This document shows, one piece after another, positions 10,729-23,102 of a stretch of 64,000 nt of DNA. Where the stretch lies: positions 1-64,000 of the forward strand of contig DF239948.1 of the NCBI GenBank assembly GCA_000507305.1, given 5' to 3'. Source of the stretch: Breviolum minutum Mf 1.05b.01 (lineage: Eukaryota > Sar > Dinophyceae > Suessiales > Symbiodiniaceae). The notes under the pieces are model-generated. The model had not been told where the DNA came from. It made no database searches and saw only the letters and a program-made list of their open reading frames with translations. Position 1 is the first letter of the stretch, and each line of letters opens with the position of its first letter. A program made the translations under genes and the position numbers.

Positions 10729-13418
10729 TCATGGCTCCGTGGACGAACTGTCGGATGAACTTGAGCTGGTCGATGAATCGTCAGCGTCCGCTTCTTGCGT
10801 TGCTTGCTTCTGTAGAAGTTGTTTTTTCTTACGTCTTTCTTTTTCTTTTTGCTGCTGTTTTTTCTTGGACTCAACTAGCTTTGAGAAGTCCACTGTTCCA
10901 TAGGCAGCATTTGCACCTTCAGGCAGCAACAAAGCGTGTTTGGCCATTCTTTTACTCAGCGTGCTCTCGTCGTGGCGACCCAAGGGTTGTGGATTTGTGT
11001 CCCACCGATCTCTGCCTTGCTTGGTCCAGAAGCCCATTCTGTAAGCTGCTTTGTCATCTTCAATCTTGTCAAGGTACATGTCAGAAGTTAGATTCGTGGC
11101 AGTAGCCATGGAAGAAAAAATGTGGTCATAAACTTTAACGCCAAGCCGATAGTATGGTTCTTTCACTGGCACGGAGCTCAGGCAGTAGGTTTTGCTGATG
11201 GAGAGATTCGGAGCTCTGAGTTTGAATCGCTGGCTGGCAGGGACCTTCTTGGAGTCTGTGTCTAGAAGCACCACCAGGTTAGGAGCTGTGGGATCTCGAT
11301 GACGAAACTCCCTGTTGATGAGCTCTAGCCAATTTCGAAGGTCGACAAGTTCCACAATATCAATCTGCCGGCGCAGGGCAATCTTCATGTAGGTTTCGAA
11401 AAGACCGAACAAGCGGTCTGCTGATGCTTTCATGTGCTTCTCCACCCCATAATGGGTGCGTACTTGGCACCCGAGGGTGGAAACCAGGTGCACGGAGTTG
11501 AACCAAAGATTCTCGTAAGACCTGAAGTGGCCACCGCTGTCCGAAATGAGGTCGAGAGCTTTCAAGGACTTCTGCTTCCGCTGCTCCAAAGCAAGTTGCA
11601 AACATTGGCATGTACGGCAGGCTGTGTGATCTAGAATTGGTGACAGAATGAGGACGTGCGTTGTAAGTGTTTCTTCTCCTCCAGGCAATCTTTCTGTCAA
11701 GACACTGCCGAAAATGCTGATTTCCATTCTGCTGTTTGCGTAAAACTCCTCGCCAGTCTTGACTGCACGCACTGGAAGTGTAAATAATTCCTTCCAATCG
11801 CTCGACATTGTGAGGTGACCAGGTTCAGGAAATTCCTGGAGTTTCGTTAGTATTGGCTTTTGGTGCTCGTTCGCCGATCTATGAAACAAATATCCGTCAA
11901 GGAGCTTGGCTTGAGCCTGCAATTTCACACAACATTCTGCCTCCAGCCCGTGAAGTTGCACCCGCTGGTTCTGAGGAAAACCTGATCCCCGCGCACGGTC
12001 AGCCAAGCGACCGCAAGGGAAGGAGTGCGAGGAATGTTTTTGGCAAGGCTGTGCCTCAGAGTGGTGCCAAATGTAGTGCCGGAGTTCACGCAGGTGAAGG
12101 CCAGGTTTGCTCTTTAGTTGCACAGTGTTGGCATACTCGTCAAATGCTTCAAAATAACTGCCCATAAAAGCTTCTAAGCGTTGTCGCACTCCAGTGATGA
12201 GCTCTTCCGATTGGGGCAGCACCTTCTTCTGCAGGTCCACACAGTAAATACACATGTCACTGACAGACCAAGCTGGTTTGAAATGAGCCAAATGTTGTTT
12301 CATAATGCGGCGCATTGTGCGCAAGCTCATGTTCTGCCGTAGCGTAGCTCCTCCTGCTCATGCCAAATGCTTGTGGCATCTCGCGTCAATGTTTGCACTT
12401 GCACCCAACTTCCTTCTGTCTTGTCAAAGCAGACGCGACTGCTGTCCTGAGAGTGTGCATTGAGCTGGGCTAGAACTGAAGCTATTAGCGCAGGGTCGTT
12501 GCGTTTGCTCGGTCTGCCTCGTGGTCTTCGCACGCTGCTTGTGTCATCAGTTTTGGAATTATTCCAACGACTGGCTCCCATCTTGTAGCCAGCTGCAGCA
12601 ACTTGCTCCCTCGAAGTGAAGAAGCCACCAACAAGTCGGTCTACTGCATCCCGTATGGCAAAGACGTCCTTTCCAGGGTAGGGCGCTTCAAAACCAGGAA
12701 GACACGCCAACCCTTCTAGCAAACGCCGGCTGGATGGACATGTGCTGCTCGATCCACTATCCTCTTGCAAGCCTGTGCAGATGAGAGGACCCAAGGTTGG
12801 CCAGTTAGGCTCCAGCTCCTTCACTGCAGCAACTAGAACACGGGCAGCATCACTGGCGGAGGAAAACTTTGACAACCACTGTGTCATGTCATCAACGTGT
12901 CTCTTCGTTAGCCGTACAGTGTCATCCAAAGGCTTGAAAGCAGGCTCACGCTCCTCAGGAGCAGGTTCTGCCTTCGCCTTCTTTGGCACTGGGCTAGGAT
13001 CTTGCTGCGCCTTGTTGATGTATTCTAATTTTTTTTCACGGGGCAGCTCGCTCCACTCACCTGGCGCCAGACACCCGTGCAGGTCTTTCAAAAGGGATCA
13101 AAAAAAAGACTCTTTTGGAGCGCAGAAACTGGCAAGAGAAGCCAAAGATTAGCCAAAGCAAATTGGAAACGAAATCTGTTCAAAACACTCTTCACTATAG
13201 ACCGAGTGACTGCGAATATGACTTTCCAGCCACCTTCTTTGCTGCGAGGTGAGAGCGGCAGATGACTCATGCAAGTGTCTCTTTTTGTTGGCCTGCGCCA
13301 CCCCAGGCTGAGCTTCTACGGCTTTCTGGACGAGTTCTTGGCCATCCGCCTCATGCGCCAGCTTCTCTTTGAGAAAGAGGCGCAGCCCCGCCATGTCAAG
13401 CGCTTGCTTGCTTGGCAT
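10729..13418 (-). pseudogene. Transposase-like gene with three frame breaks
   Basis: About 890 codons run from an ATG at 13418 (MPSKQALDM) to a stop at 10729. The frame slips near 13195, near 13090 and at 12330. At 12330 the upstream frame ends in TGA overlapping an ATG of the next frame (ATGA). The 533-codon main part has paired cysteines (CIYC, CRTC), an acidic-glycine motif SDSGGHF, a downstream HYGVEKHM...D stretch, a Lys-rich segment and a Ser/Asp-rich tail. These fit a DDE-type transposase, but the family is not identified. A 254-codon middle part holds an HMG-like W..L....KLEYI stretch and an AT-hook-like RPRGRPSK. The gene is intronless and denser in G+C than its surroundings, unlike host genes here. 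It may be a decayed copy, or the slips may be sequencing errors. Confidence 0.7.
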
Positions 13419-13830
13419 CTTCAAAACTAGAAAGAACTTGTAGTGATTCAAAAATTGAAAATGCCAGAAATGTGCCATATCTCACTCAAAGCATGTTTTT
13501 GTAAAAACACGTTATCGTTTCGTTATCGTTTTGGTTATCGTTCAAGTTGGCTGAATCATTCGGAAAAAACTCCTCCAGCGTTCTCTTGAGAACAGTCGGC
13601 TTTCAAGTAACTCGTTGCTGTATCTCTCTCTGTGTGCTATTTCACCTTGTAATCATAGAGTTTTCTTTCTGACGCATTAAGTGGTTTCTGTCTGTGACTT
13701 GTCCTGCATCAGCCAATGCTGGTGCGAAAAAAGGCAAATGTATCAGAAAGATTTATGTATTCCATGGCCAAAACTGATCCATTTGAATGGGGTATAACAG
13801 TGTACCCATGGTATTTATTGTGTTCTTTAG

Positions 13831-13935
13831 GGATTCTTGATTCTTGGGGATTATTATAACCTATAAATACCCACTACATAGGGCTTATAGAGGGATTTCC
13901 CATAGGGGTACGGTGGTAGGGGTACATCCAACTAT
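13831..13935. repeat. N element
   Basis: Contains GGGATTCTTGATTCTTGGGG, ATAAATACCCACTACATAGGG and GGGATTTCCCATAGG, shared with 49495-49645. Confidence 0.55.
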
Positions 13936-14187
13936 CCCCTGAGTAATTTGCAGGATATTCATCTACACGTTGGTGATATATTTAGACATATTTATATATA
14001 CGGTACTGTATATATACGGTAGATATACAAACATAGTTTTAGTTTTACTTAGTTTTATACTCTTAGGTATGTTCACACGATACATGCCAAGCCTGGGGGG
14101 ATAGCTGTATAAAACACTTTCAGGAACAAACCTGCACAAACTTGTTCCCATGACCATGCCAGGAAAAACAGTGGAATCTTTCTCACT

Positions 14188-14938
14188 TTAGTCACAAGCA
14201 ACAAATCTAATTCCCCTTTCAAAGTCCTCCGCTTGGTCATTAAATTGCTGGGTATTTTGCACATGCTCTTGCTGTGGCTCACCACAGCTCACTGGAAAAA
14301 CGTGCTCCCCCTCAAGCTCCCCAATCTTTGCAGATTGCCCCACTGTCGTCTCATCTGGCGCTACCTTTCCATGCAGTGAACTCACCACTGGTGTCTTCTT
14401 GCACAAATCTTTCAAGGACTGAAGGCTCAGCTGCGGGTTTTCTGCTGCAGCCTTTTGTACCAAATCCAAATAAAACACGGCATCTTCCCTATTCTTGCGG
14501 GAGGTCACTCTGGATTTCTTGTCCTAGGGTGTCCAAAAAATATATAGGTGGAGACAAGAATAAGTGGCCGGCTAAACAGCAGGAAAATTACAAACCAAGC
14601 AGGGGAATGCAAAAACTTCACTCCTCTAAGATCCAAGGATCCGGATAAGAAACTACATATGTGACTGCAAGGCCTTCAGCTCCACCATAGCGTGTCTCCA
14701 CCGAAATCATTTTGGGAGACCAAAGGGAAGTGGAAACCAACAAACAAATGCCGTGTGTGACTGTATACCATCTGTCATGACTCCCTATAGCAAATCCTTG
14801 CCTTGGAAGTTGGTGGGGTATGTGGACTACCTGTGAAAACGAGGAATATTTGGATTGGAAGAACTTGAGCACCCCTTGGCACCGAGAATGCACTGACTTC
14901 CAAACATACATATGCCACATAGCACAAATCCAGGTGAC
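14188..14938 (-). CDS. Unknown protein, two clear exons
   Basis: Exon 14938-14831 is flanked by a T-rich acceptor GGCAAG|GTC and a donor TCACAG|GTAGTC, giving 36 codons with no phase shift (VHSRCQGVLKFFQSKYS). Exon 14523-14188 starts at CCCTAG|GAC, encodes 111 residues (EDAVFYLDLVQKAAAENP, then an acidic, Gln-rich tail) and ends in TAA. At least one exon probably lies between them, near 14700. It sits immediately upstream of the transposase-like gene and inside the 10646/15064 direct repeats. It may therefore be a second element protein rather than a host gene. Confidence 0.5.
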
Positions 14939-15063
14939 CTTGCCAAAAAAAAACACACAAACATCTTTGGATGTGCCATAGCCACTGCTTGACACGCTTT
15001 CAGAAAACTTCCATGAAATAATAAAACAACTAACAACTTTATGTATACTGTATCGTTATCGTT

Positions 15064-15086
15064 TTTGGTGAGTGTATTATCGTTTT
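15064..15086 (+). repeat. Direct repeat upstream of the transposase-like region
   Basis: Partner of 10646-10668. It is preceded at 15053-15063 by another TATCGTTATCG unit. Together the pair encloses 4.4 kb containing the transposase-like gene and the gene at 14188-14938. Confidence 0.5.
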
Positions 15087-16915
15087 GCAGGTGAAATGCA
15101 AAAATCCGATTTCCAATGTCAGCACGAATACAGTTCTTTACATCCGCTAATTTAGTCCACTGCTCATATGCTCGTCAAATTGGATCGTCTCCCCGGACCA
15201 AGGAGAAACCAAAAGAAACATTAGGTTGGAACCACACTAAACGCCATTGTTTTAGTTTCAGCATAATCAACAAATTTGGCCAACATATAATATTTCACCA
15301 ACCTAGGTGTCCTGAAAAAAGGAGATTTCCTTTACTAAACCACCATTTGGGGAGAAAACACGTGTGAGGTCGCTATAATTTGAACAGACAAATCCAGAAC
15401 AACCATGTCATGTTTATGAAAAAGGCTTCATCTATAAATCCAGAAGTTAGCATTTTTTGTTGTCGACAAAAATTCAAGGGGTTGGAATGTCATGTTTATG
15501 GTCATTAGCTTCCAAACACACAACCAACCAAACAAACAAGCAAAACAGCAAGGAAGAAAAAACCGCAAGAAAAAACAGAAAGAAACCAAACAACTACCTC
15601 AACATCCTTCCGATTTTGAGGATAATTCTGAGGTTTTTCTAAATTTCCTCTCCTTTAGTAGGGAAAATCCCATCATACCCCCCGTTACAACCTCCATTCA
15701 TCGCTTCCCCGAACCTCGCCCACATCAAGCTCGAAAGCCGCTTTCAACACAGCACTGGGAACTTGAGGTCAAACACCTTCCACGGTCCACGGGGTGACGA
15801 AGGGATTTTCGCATTCAAGGAGTCCTGGTATTTCATGAAAAACCCGGTTGGTTTATTAGGGATCCTTATAATGAGCCATGTGTTATAATCCCTAAACAAA
15901 AACCTGGATAGTATATCCAAAAGGACCGGAGTTTTTTTTTGATATATGTACATCCCTAAGAATCATGGGATCTCAAAACTGGTGCGTTGGGGTCCAATGA
16001 TTCTTAGGGCTGGTGTTGTTTTTTCATTTTTTTCCTACTGGTGCTTCATGAACTACGAAAAGAACCCTTATTACTTTCCATGAAATCCTGGCTGTTTCAT
16101 GACGGGATTCCCATAATTGGGAGATAATAAACCCTATAACAAAGTGTACGTAGTATAACCCCCGATTCGACCTAAACACAACCAGCCCCAAGGAAGCCGG
16201 GGCGATGTCGAGATTATCTTTTTCTGGGGGGCTGCGGGGTTAATCAACTACATGGTTGTTTGGTTTATACTTTTTTTGCTTGCACTTCCTTTCTTTTAAT
16301 CTTTTTCTGCTTTTTATCATAACGCCTGAACCACTTCAAAGGAAATTTCACGATGGTCCACATCGCACTTTGGTACGATGTCCCAGCAAGAAAAAACGAG
16401 ACTTTCCCCCCCCAAAAATGCCAAAATCACCTGAACGCGGGCCATGACTTGCTCGCAATCAAAAAGTGATGACATGATATACCATCCGGAGAAGCAACAT
16501 ATCCCCTACCGTTTGGCATGTTTGAAGATGATTTTCTTTCCAAAAAATGTGGAACATGTTGTTTAACTACTCCCTGGAGGGTACTCCGGCAAACTAACAG
16601 CTCGCCCTTGAAAATCTAGTTGGTGGTTTCAACCCGATCGAAAAAAATAGTGAAACTGGATCCTTTCCCCCCCACAGGGGTGAAAACAAAACAATATTTG
16701 AACCACAAATAGCGGAACATGACTTATCCTTTTGCCTTTCGGCCTCTTTTTATGGGATGAAAAATAAAGTAGACATATTTCCCCAAAAGGTGGCGTGATG
16801 GAGATTTGATATGGTAGAATCTGTTGAAGAATCACCAACAAAAGTAAATTCAAGATGAAGAAACCTTTTCAAAGTCTTATTGTTGATTCGGGAACCTTCA
16901 AACAAAACACCGAAA
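15087..16915. other. Stretch without a supported gene, K, G and A elements
   Basis: It contains two K elements (about 15825-15905 and 16075-16165: CATGAAATCCTGG, GGGATTCC.TATAAT, ATAACC), a G element (16485-16580) and A copy 5. A 101-codon frame at 15492-15797 lacks splice edges. Confidence 0.45.
16616..16709 (+). repeat. A element, copy 5, right end decayed
   Basis: The left end is intact (CTAGTTGGTGGTTTCAACC). The right end reads TTTGAACCACAAATAG and has lost the splice-donor repeats. Confidence 0.65.
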
Positions 16916-17659
16916 TCAATTTGATGAACATCTAATCAAACTACCTGTCAATTCTTCCAGGATTTCAGATTTCAAATGTGGTACAAAATGGTACAAAATA
17001 TCAAGTTGCGATTTCAATAGATCATCATTGAAGAAAAACAAGTTGCAACCTTTGGAAATTTGTAAAAACGATGGTTCCTGGCTTGATCCCTTCCCTGCCA
17101 CTCGAAACCCTCGAAAACTAACATAGCAATGGAAGATCCACCATTTGAAGATGTATTTCCTATCGAACGTGCTCTGAGTCCGTCTCCGGTGCTTCTCAAA
17201 TTTCTCAGCATTTCTCAAAGCCCTTTGTTCTTGCTTCAACTTCCACTCGCGAACCTCAGGAGATAGCATTGATGTTGGAATCAAATGCGCAATGCACTTG
17301 AAGCTAGCTGCGTGCACCATTCTTGTCTCGTCACTTGGTAAGTATCGCAAAAAATCCCAGATATTCCTCCAGGGGCTTTTTCCTCCAACAAACATCCGGT
17401 AGGCCTTGCAGCCCTTCATTGCGTTCACCCCCTTGAGCAAGCCCCAAGCAAAAGACCTTTTCACCTGACGTCTCTTTGCGGCAGCGGCGCTGCTGAACAT
17501 ATGCCTTATGTAGGCTTCTTCTGCTATTTTCGGAAACCTTGCCGGAATTGTGCGAGGCACCCTCGGCGCCACAACCACAGGCTTCCGGAAACATTTCATG
17601 TCAAATTCCACCGAAAGCTCTGTGTAGTCATCCGAATCATTCGACATGGCCATGGGCAT
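16916..17659 (-). CDS. Unknown basic protein, single exon
   Basis: A 247-codon frame from an ATG at 17659. The acidic N-terminus (SNDSDDYTELSVEF) is followed by basic segments (AAAKRRQVKRSFAWG, RRRTQSTFDRKY) and an aromatic stretch FKWWIFHCYVSFRGF. No signal peptide or catalytic motif is evident. It is the longest intact host-like frame in the window. The last 60 residues differ in composition, so the true exon may end earlier, for example near 17110. Confidence 0.5.
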   Translation of the reverse strand: MPMAMSNDSDDYTELSVEFDMKCFRKPVVVAPRVPRTIPARFPKIAEEAYIRHMFSSAAAAKRRQVKRSFAWGLLKGVNAMKGCKAYRMFVGGKSPWRNIWDFLRYLPSDETRMVHAASFKCIAHLIPTSMLSPEVREWKLKQEQRALRNAEKFEKHRRRTQSTFDRKYIFKWWIFHCYVSFRGFRVAGKGSSQEPSFLQISKGCNLFFFNDDLLKSQLDILYHFVPHLKSEILEELTGSLIRCSSN

Positions 17660-19091
17660 TGCACTACTCAGCGCAGACTGTGTGTCATGTTAGTTTTCAG
17701 GGGTGTAAAATTAGGGTTTCGAAAAGGATCCATGTTTTTTGGGGCACGTGGCATATGATACCATTGATGATTTTTCAGTTTATGAAAATGCAGCACTGTA
17801 TCCTTTAAAGAAGGTTGCAAGGTAGGGTAGTTGGCCGACACTTTTATTGACATGCATGCATGGTTGAGACACATGTTACAACCATTGGTCAATTAGTGGT
17901 CAATGCCGGGTTTACCATTGTAAGCAAGTCCCCCAAGTCATAACTTCTTTCAACCGCCTACATGAAGCACCGACGAACCATTGCTTAATAGTGGGAATAA
18001 AATACCTCCAGTGTCAAACCTTGTGAATGATAGTAGAAACTGTGTCTTGGGGGCGTGTGTAGCCACCGCACAAAACAATCACCATTAAACCAGCTGTTTT
18101 TGTTCCAGCAGGTGATGTAATTGATCCAATGCACAAAAAAACGAAGTGGTGCTAATAAAATCAGATTGGAAGAAACTGGTAAACAATTGATGCCTGAAAG
18201 TGAAATAAACAAACAAGGTCCTATAGCACTGTTCGTGTGCCAATGCCTGCCCTTGACAATTTTTGTCTAGAAATTCGCACCAATTGTTGCCTATGTTGGC
18301 GACCTACTATACTTGGGACGGACGGGTAATTCAAACAAGATACATTGTGGGTGTCCCGATCTTGCAATTCCAATATGTATATGTATACTCATTTAAAACA
18401 ATCATAAACAAAAGCTGAACACACCTCTTGTCTATGGTACAAAACATCGGGTGTGTAAATCTATCTTATCCCCAGAAATGATCTTAAATAAACATAAAAA
18501 GCAACCACAGCTCGCTTCAGGCCTTGCTTTGCTTTGTCCTGCTGAATGCCCACACCTCCAAGTTTTCCCGGATGAAGTCAGCGGCCCCCTACTTGGAGGA
18601 TCATCCCATGACTTGTAAATGGTTAATCATAATTAGTAAGTCCACTAGATAGGGTTGTTGCTATTCCATACATGGCCTTTTCATGGCTTATAAATGGGGT
18701 TACGGTTACTAACCATTTACCAAATGGGATGATCCTCAAAGTATAGATTGCCCGAAGTTCGCTATTTTTCCGCTGTCAGTTGTACCAACTAAATTGGCAA
18801 GTGCCTTGGGAAATTTTGAACATCAATACCCACTACTTGGAGTATTCCTTCACATCTTTGGAATTTGATTTCAGAATTAGTGGGTATGTTGGACAAATTT
18901 ACATGATCAATGAACCTTGAAAATTGAACAAAAACTCGCAGAATTGGTGGATGGCACCATGTTTCATCCACCTGCACTGTGTTTTGAAGACATTTTTGCA
19001 TCAGTTTCCATGCTAAATTATGGAGGTATAGATATCTGGGTGAAGTATGCAAAACAGGTTTCTCAAACCACAAAATGTGTCCAACAATGTT
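17660..19091. other. Stretch without a supported gene
   Basis: Apart from the L element it holds frames open on both strands at 18789-19141. On the plus strand this reads QKLAELVDGTMFHPPALCF, and on the minus strand a 107-codon frame. The two cannot be told apart by eye. Confidence 0.4.
18591..18744. repeat. L element
   Basis: Family L has ends CTACTTGGAGGATCATCCC and the inverse, about 95-250 bp, with a GTAAGT-like donor near one end. This copy starts TACTTGGAGGATCATCCC and ends GGGATGATCCTCAAAGTA. Confidence 0.6.
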
Positions 19092-19190
19092 CCAGGTGGT
19101 TGTTTCAAACATTTCATTTTCACCCCTACCTGGGAAGATGATCCAATTTGACCAGTATTTTTCAAATGGGTTGGTTCAACGACCAACTAG
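19092..19190 (-). repeat. A element, reversed copy
   Basis: The only A copy with the opposite orientation. It starts CAGGTGGTTGTTTC and ends CCAACTAG on the plus strand, just past the 3' end of the 19279-21029 gene. Confidence 0.75.
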
Positions 19191-19278
19191 ACATTTAGTT
19201 TTGAACACATTTATACCAACCTAAGAATCAGCGAGTGTTTTCACCGTGCAGCCGTAGACTGTCACGCTGAAACATCCC

Positions 19279-21029
19279 TCAAAGCAACCGCGGTAGTAGT
19301 CCCCACTTCATCATCAGTCGGCGCATCTTCTGGTTTCCCTGATTGCACAGTGTGGCGTTGGTGTCTCTGACCGTTCTCTGCTCACGGACACGAGCAACGA
19401 TGTCCCTGACATCATCAACGTAGTCAAAGGAAGTTAAGCTTGTTTTGGGCATGCCATTCGTCCCCAGTTTCCTGTTGTCAGACAGGGGTACTGCACGTTC
19501 TCCTTGAAGTCGCAATGGAGCTAGGCACCGTTGTTTGCCGACATGTAGGATGTTTTTGCCACAAGCGTTCAATTTTCCTCCTGTAATGGCTTGCTTTTGC
19601 CCACTTGTATCCACACACCAATCTGTGACCTGTATTAGCAAAACGAAGGACCTGCGGCGCGTCATGAGGATTGGTTGAGCTGTCCGATTGACTATCACTA
19701 TACATTTCACTAAGGCATGCCCGTACCAAACTCAAATGCATGTTTACTATGAACTATCAACAGTTCTCGGAACATATCTGCTTACCCTCCCTCCAACAAG
19801 AGCAGAAGTGCGCTTACGTACCCTGATTCAAAGTCTCCTATCTCGAGAAGCTTCTGTGGAAACATCTGCTTTCCGCCGGGAAAGGTTCTAGTGTACCTAA
19901 ACTTATCTTTAAATGTAGACTATCTAGTTGGTGGTTTCAACCCCTGTGAAAAATATTAGTCAAATTGGGAATCTTCCCCAGGTAGGGATGAAATAAAACA
20001 TATTTGAAACCACCACCCAGCTATACATTCCTCATCTGCGATCTCTTCAGGATCGCTTGCAAAAAAGTTCCATGCAGAAAGAGTCCTATAAAATGCCACA
20101 CCAAAAAATCCACATATCTCATCAAAGCCACACAAAGAGTGGATCAAAATTTGTCCCTCCGAAAAACCAACCAACCAACGTCCAACGGTTCGCAACGAAT
20201 CTGCCACCTTCCAACCCGAAAAATCCCTGCCTTTCACTCGATCCAACCATCCCATGTCACCAGCCAAATCACCTCCTTTCAGAGCCTCGGGAGATTGATG
20301 GGGGGGGTCGTCCCTTCAAGGTGGACCCCAACCAACGATTCGTTTTGGATGGGGTCAGTCAGTTCATCCCCTGTAAATAGCGTTATTTGCATAGCTGCTT
20401 GGTGGTTTTATCCAACCCAGTTGAAAAATATGCTCGTCAAATTGGGTTCATCTTCCCCAAATTTCGGGGTGAATATAAACAAATATTTGAGTTGCCACCA
20501 CCTAGATAGGTAACTGGGGTGAAAGAACACCCTAACCCTACTGAAAAAGGAGTTATTTATTTATTTAAGAACTCCATTTGTAACTAAATGCTAGGGGCCC
20601 ACCTTGCTGGGTTTTGGGATGAACATCTGCTATCTGAGCAACGTTGGAAAACGTTGGGAGCCTTACATGACATGAACCATGCAATCCTGATTGGTTCAGG
20701 CTCTGCGAGACAAAACTAATGACTTACTACTTACTTCTTAGAAGTTTAACAGCTTGCCCCTGAAATTTTGCCATCCTCAAAGGAAAATCGTCTTCCAACC
20801 ATCATTTTTTCAGTGGTTATGTCAAACTTCGGGGGTGTGTTATCATCCCTATAAAACTGGGGTAGTGCAATCCCTTACAGCAAAAAGCCGGGATATTGCT
20901 GCTCATCCGTTCGTGTAGGCTCATAAAATGCAAGGCAAATGAAGTGCAAATGATCTTCCTGAAGTCCCATCGGCAAAAACTTGAAGCTACTTCACTCAGC
21001 CGAGCTGTATTGAATCCACGAATCAAAAC
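19279..21029 (-). CDS. Unknown protein, four exons
   Basis: Exons 21029-20879 (ARLSEVASSFCRWDFRK), 20394-20017, 19887-19786 (QKLLEIGDFESGYVSALL) and 19651-19279 (FDYVDDVRDIVARVREQ, stop TGA). The phases of the three joins (1, 2, 2) agree. Donors are GCT|GTAAGG, GG|GTGGTGG (inside A copy 6) and GG|GTAAGC. Acceptors are A copy 7 (AAGCAG), CACTAG and GCCGCAG|G. One break remains in exon 2: a run of eight C (20300-20307) must be one base longer for the frame to pass from GVHLEGTTPP to GDLAGDMGWLDRVKG. The total is about 330 residues. No known domain was recognised. Confidence 0.6.
19924..20020 (+). repeat. A element, copy 6, supplies a splice donor
   Basis: On the minus strand its GTGGTGG start is the donor of intron 20016-19888. 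The acceptor used lies 33 bases beyond the element. Confidence 0.75.
20397..20505 (+). repeat. A element, copy 7, supplies an acceptor
   Basis: Its minus-strand end CCAAGCAG is the acceptor of exon 20394-20017. The ATAG next to each side could be a target duplication. Confidence 0.75.
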
Positions 21030-21043
21030 CTCTTTCAATTATA

Positions 21044-21145
21044 CTAGCTGGTGGTTGAACCAACCCATTTGAAAAATATGCTCGTCAAATTGGATCATTC
21101 CCCAGGTAGGGGTAAATATAAAAAATGTTTGAAACCACCACCTAG
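21044..21145 (+). repeat. A element, copy 8
   Basis: Flanked by TATACTAG and CTAGTATAC. The exon at 21029 begins 14 bases past its minus-strand end, at AAAGAG|G. Confidence 0.75.
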
Positions 21146-21246
21146 TATACCGGTCCCATCAGGTTGTTATCAATGATCCAGAACATTCCAAGAAACATGG
21201 TCGACTGTCATTGAAAGGAATTCACTTAACTTATTCCTTGGTATTA

Positions 21247-21370
21247 TCAGAATCTCGTCCAACCACTGCCACTGAAAAGATATTTTGAAGCCGCGTTAAA
21301 TAGGGCCTCAAGACATTGATGTTCCAACAATTCTTGAGGGAACAAAATGGAGCCAACCGTCCCATACATG
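21247..21370 (-). CDS. Possible terminal exon next to C element
   Basis: Begins at the edge of a C element and reads VGSILFPQELLEHQCLEA and SKYLFSGSGWTRF before TGA. The composition looks coding, but the acceptor is not clear. Confidence 0.35.
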
Positions 21371-21476
21371 GATGTTTCCAAAAATAGGGGTACCCCCAAA
21401 TCATCCATTTTAATAGGGTTTTCCTTTATAAACCATCCATTTTGGGGTACCCTTATTTGTGGAAACACCCACATTA
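21366..21476. repeat. C element
   Basis: Family C is about 105 bp with ends GGGTGTTTCCAAAAATAGGG and its inverse, and inner CCAAATCATCCATTTTAATA. Near-identical copies are at 53512 and 63743. Confidence 0.7.
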
Positions 21477-22682
21477 TGTTCCAACCGTACAAGGAACAGA
21501 TGGACACTGTGAAACATCACGGCAGACTTTCCTCGGTTCGACACACTTTCGTTGATACTCTCAACCCATCAATTGTGAACTAGGCAATTTTCAACGAGTG
21601 AAAACAGCAAAACGTTTATAACCACCAAAGGTTGGCACATGTCACTTCACAGTTGGGGGGCCCAAGGTTAAGTGTTCAAAGGTTGTTGCTTTTCTCAGTT
21701 GTGAATGCATTTCTTCTTAAACAATCCTCAAGCAAAAGGGCTCATGAATCCATTATTTTCAGCACAAAAAAAATGCTGAAAAAAACACCTCAACTCACAA
21801 AATGGGACAACAAACTCGCTCACAACAGCCATTGGAATCCTTGCTCCCAAACACTCAATCTATGGTATAATATATTTTCCCCTCATGAATGGTGCATGTT
21901 TATGGTAAATTAGTAGGTAAAAAAACAACACAGTGACTGGATCCTATGGGTTCTATATGTTGTATATATCAACTGGAAGATGTGAGTGATGTGATGTTTT
22001 TGAACAGTACTGAGCCCCTACACCCAGGAAAACAGTGGCGTTTCGGGGGGAAGGTTTTTCGTTTAAAAAAAAACGGGATCCAAGTGGTAAACCTTCACTT
22101 GCCACGATTACATCCGGGGGAAAGTGAAAACTCGCATTCCTGGGTGGATTAGTTTTGGGATTTTTTTTTCTGGGTAGGATGTCGTTACTCAGATCCAAAA
22201 AAGTTCAACCAAACATATTTCCAGCAACTTTTCTGAAAAATCACCTGCAAAGTATCCATGAATTTCAGGGACTAAAAAGGTGCTTGTTCTAGGAAAAGTA
22301 GTAGGAAGTGTTTGTGTATCCAACAGTTCTTTCAAGTCCAAGCACCCGGCAGTTCAAAATAAAGCAGCTGTTGCTATATTATCATACACTCCGGAAAACA
22401 AACATGGAACCGTCAAAAAAATCACCCTTTTGGAAAGCAAAAACATCATCTTCCATCCACCTCCATTTTTTGGGGCTTCCATGTTATTTCTTTTTATTGC
22501 TTTGGGGGGTCTCCCTGAAAATCACGGAAAAAACCCCGTTTGGGCAGCCCCCCTTGCACCGAGAATGTTTTTTCATCAATCTCCAAGATACTGAAAACTC
22601 TTCATACCTCAGCGATGCGAAAATCCCCACCTTTGGGCCTTTGAACAAAAAAACCTATGACGGAGTCCATGGGACGATTGTA

Positions 22683-22782
22683 TCCTAAAATGGTGGTACC
22701 CCCATTTCACACCCCAAAATGGTCATTTTTAGTAGGAAAACCAATAGTTGTTGGGTAAACCCACCATTTTAGGAAACCCTCA
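22683..22782. repeat. C-like element
   Basis: A variant reading CTAAAATGGTGGTACCCCCA with inner TTTTTAGTAGGAAAACCAAT, shared with 48892-48992. Confidence 0.5.
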
Positions 22783-23102
22783 AATTTACCGATCCATCAA
22801 TGGATAATTCTTGTTGTAAATTTACAGGTAATATCAACATATTGATATTCTTTCATGATTTTGCAAGGTATACCTCCTAATTGATTGCATAAAAATCATA
22901 TCCATTGATGGATCGGTAACAAAAATAGTTCGTCCCATGAATCCGTCATGGAGCGGATAACCACCAAATGTGGTCGGACATATCTGGGAGGTGCTTGGAC
23001 TTTGGTAAAGGGGGTAATTATGCAATATGGGCCCTTACGGCCCTTAAATGGAGTTATGGGATCCCATTGGGATCCCTACAAATGACCGAAAGAAAAGGGT
23101 AT

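Noticed and set aside
18917-19141. Plus-strand exon before the reversed A element
   Set aside because: The minus strand is open over the same bases for 107 codons; no motif decides.
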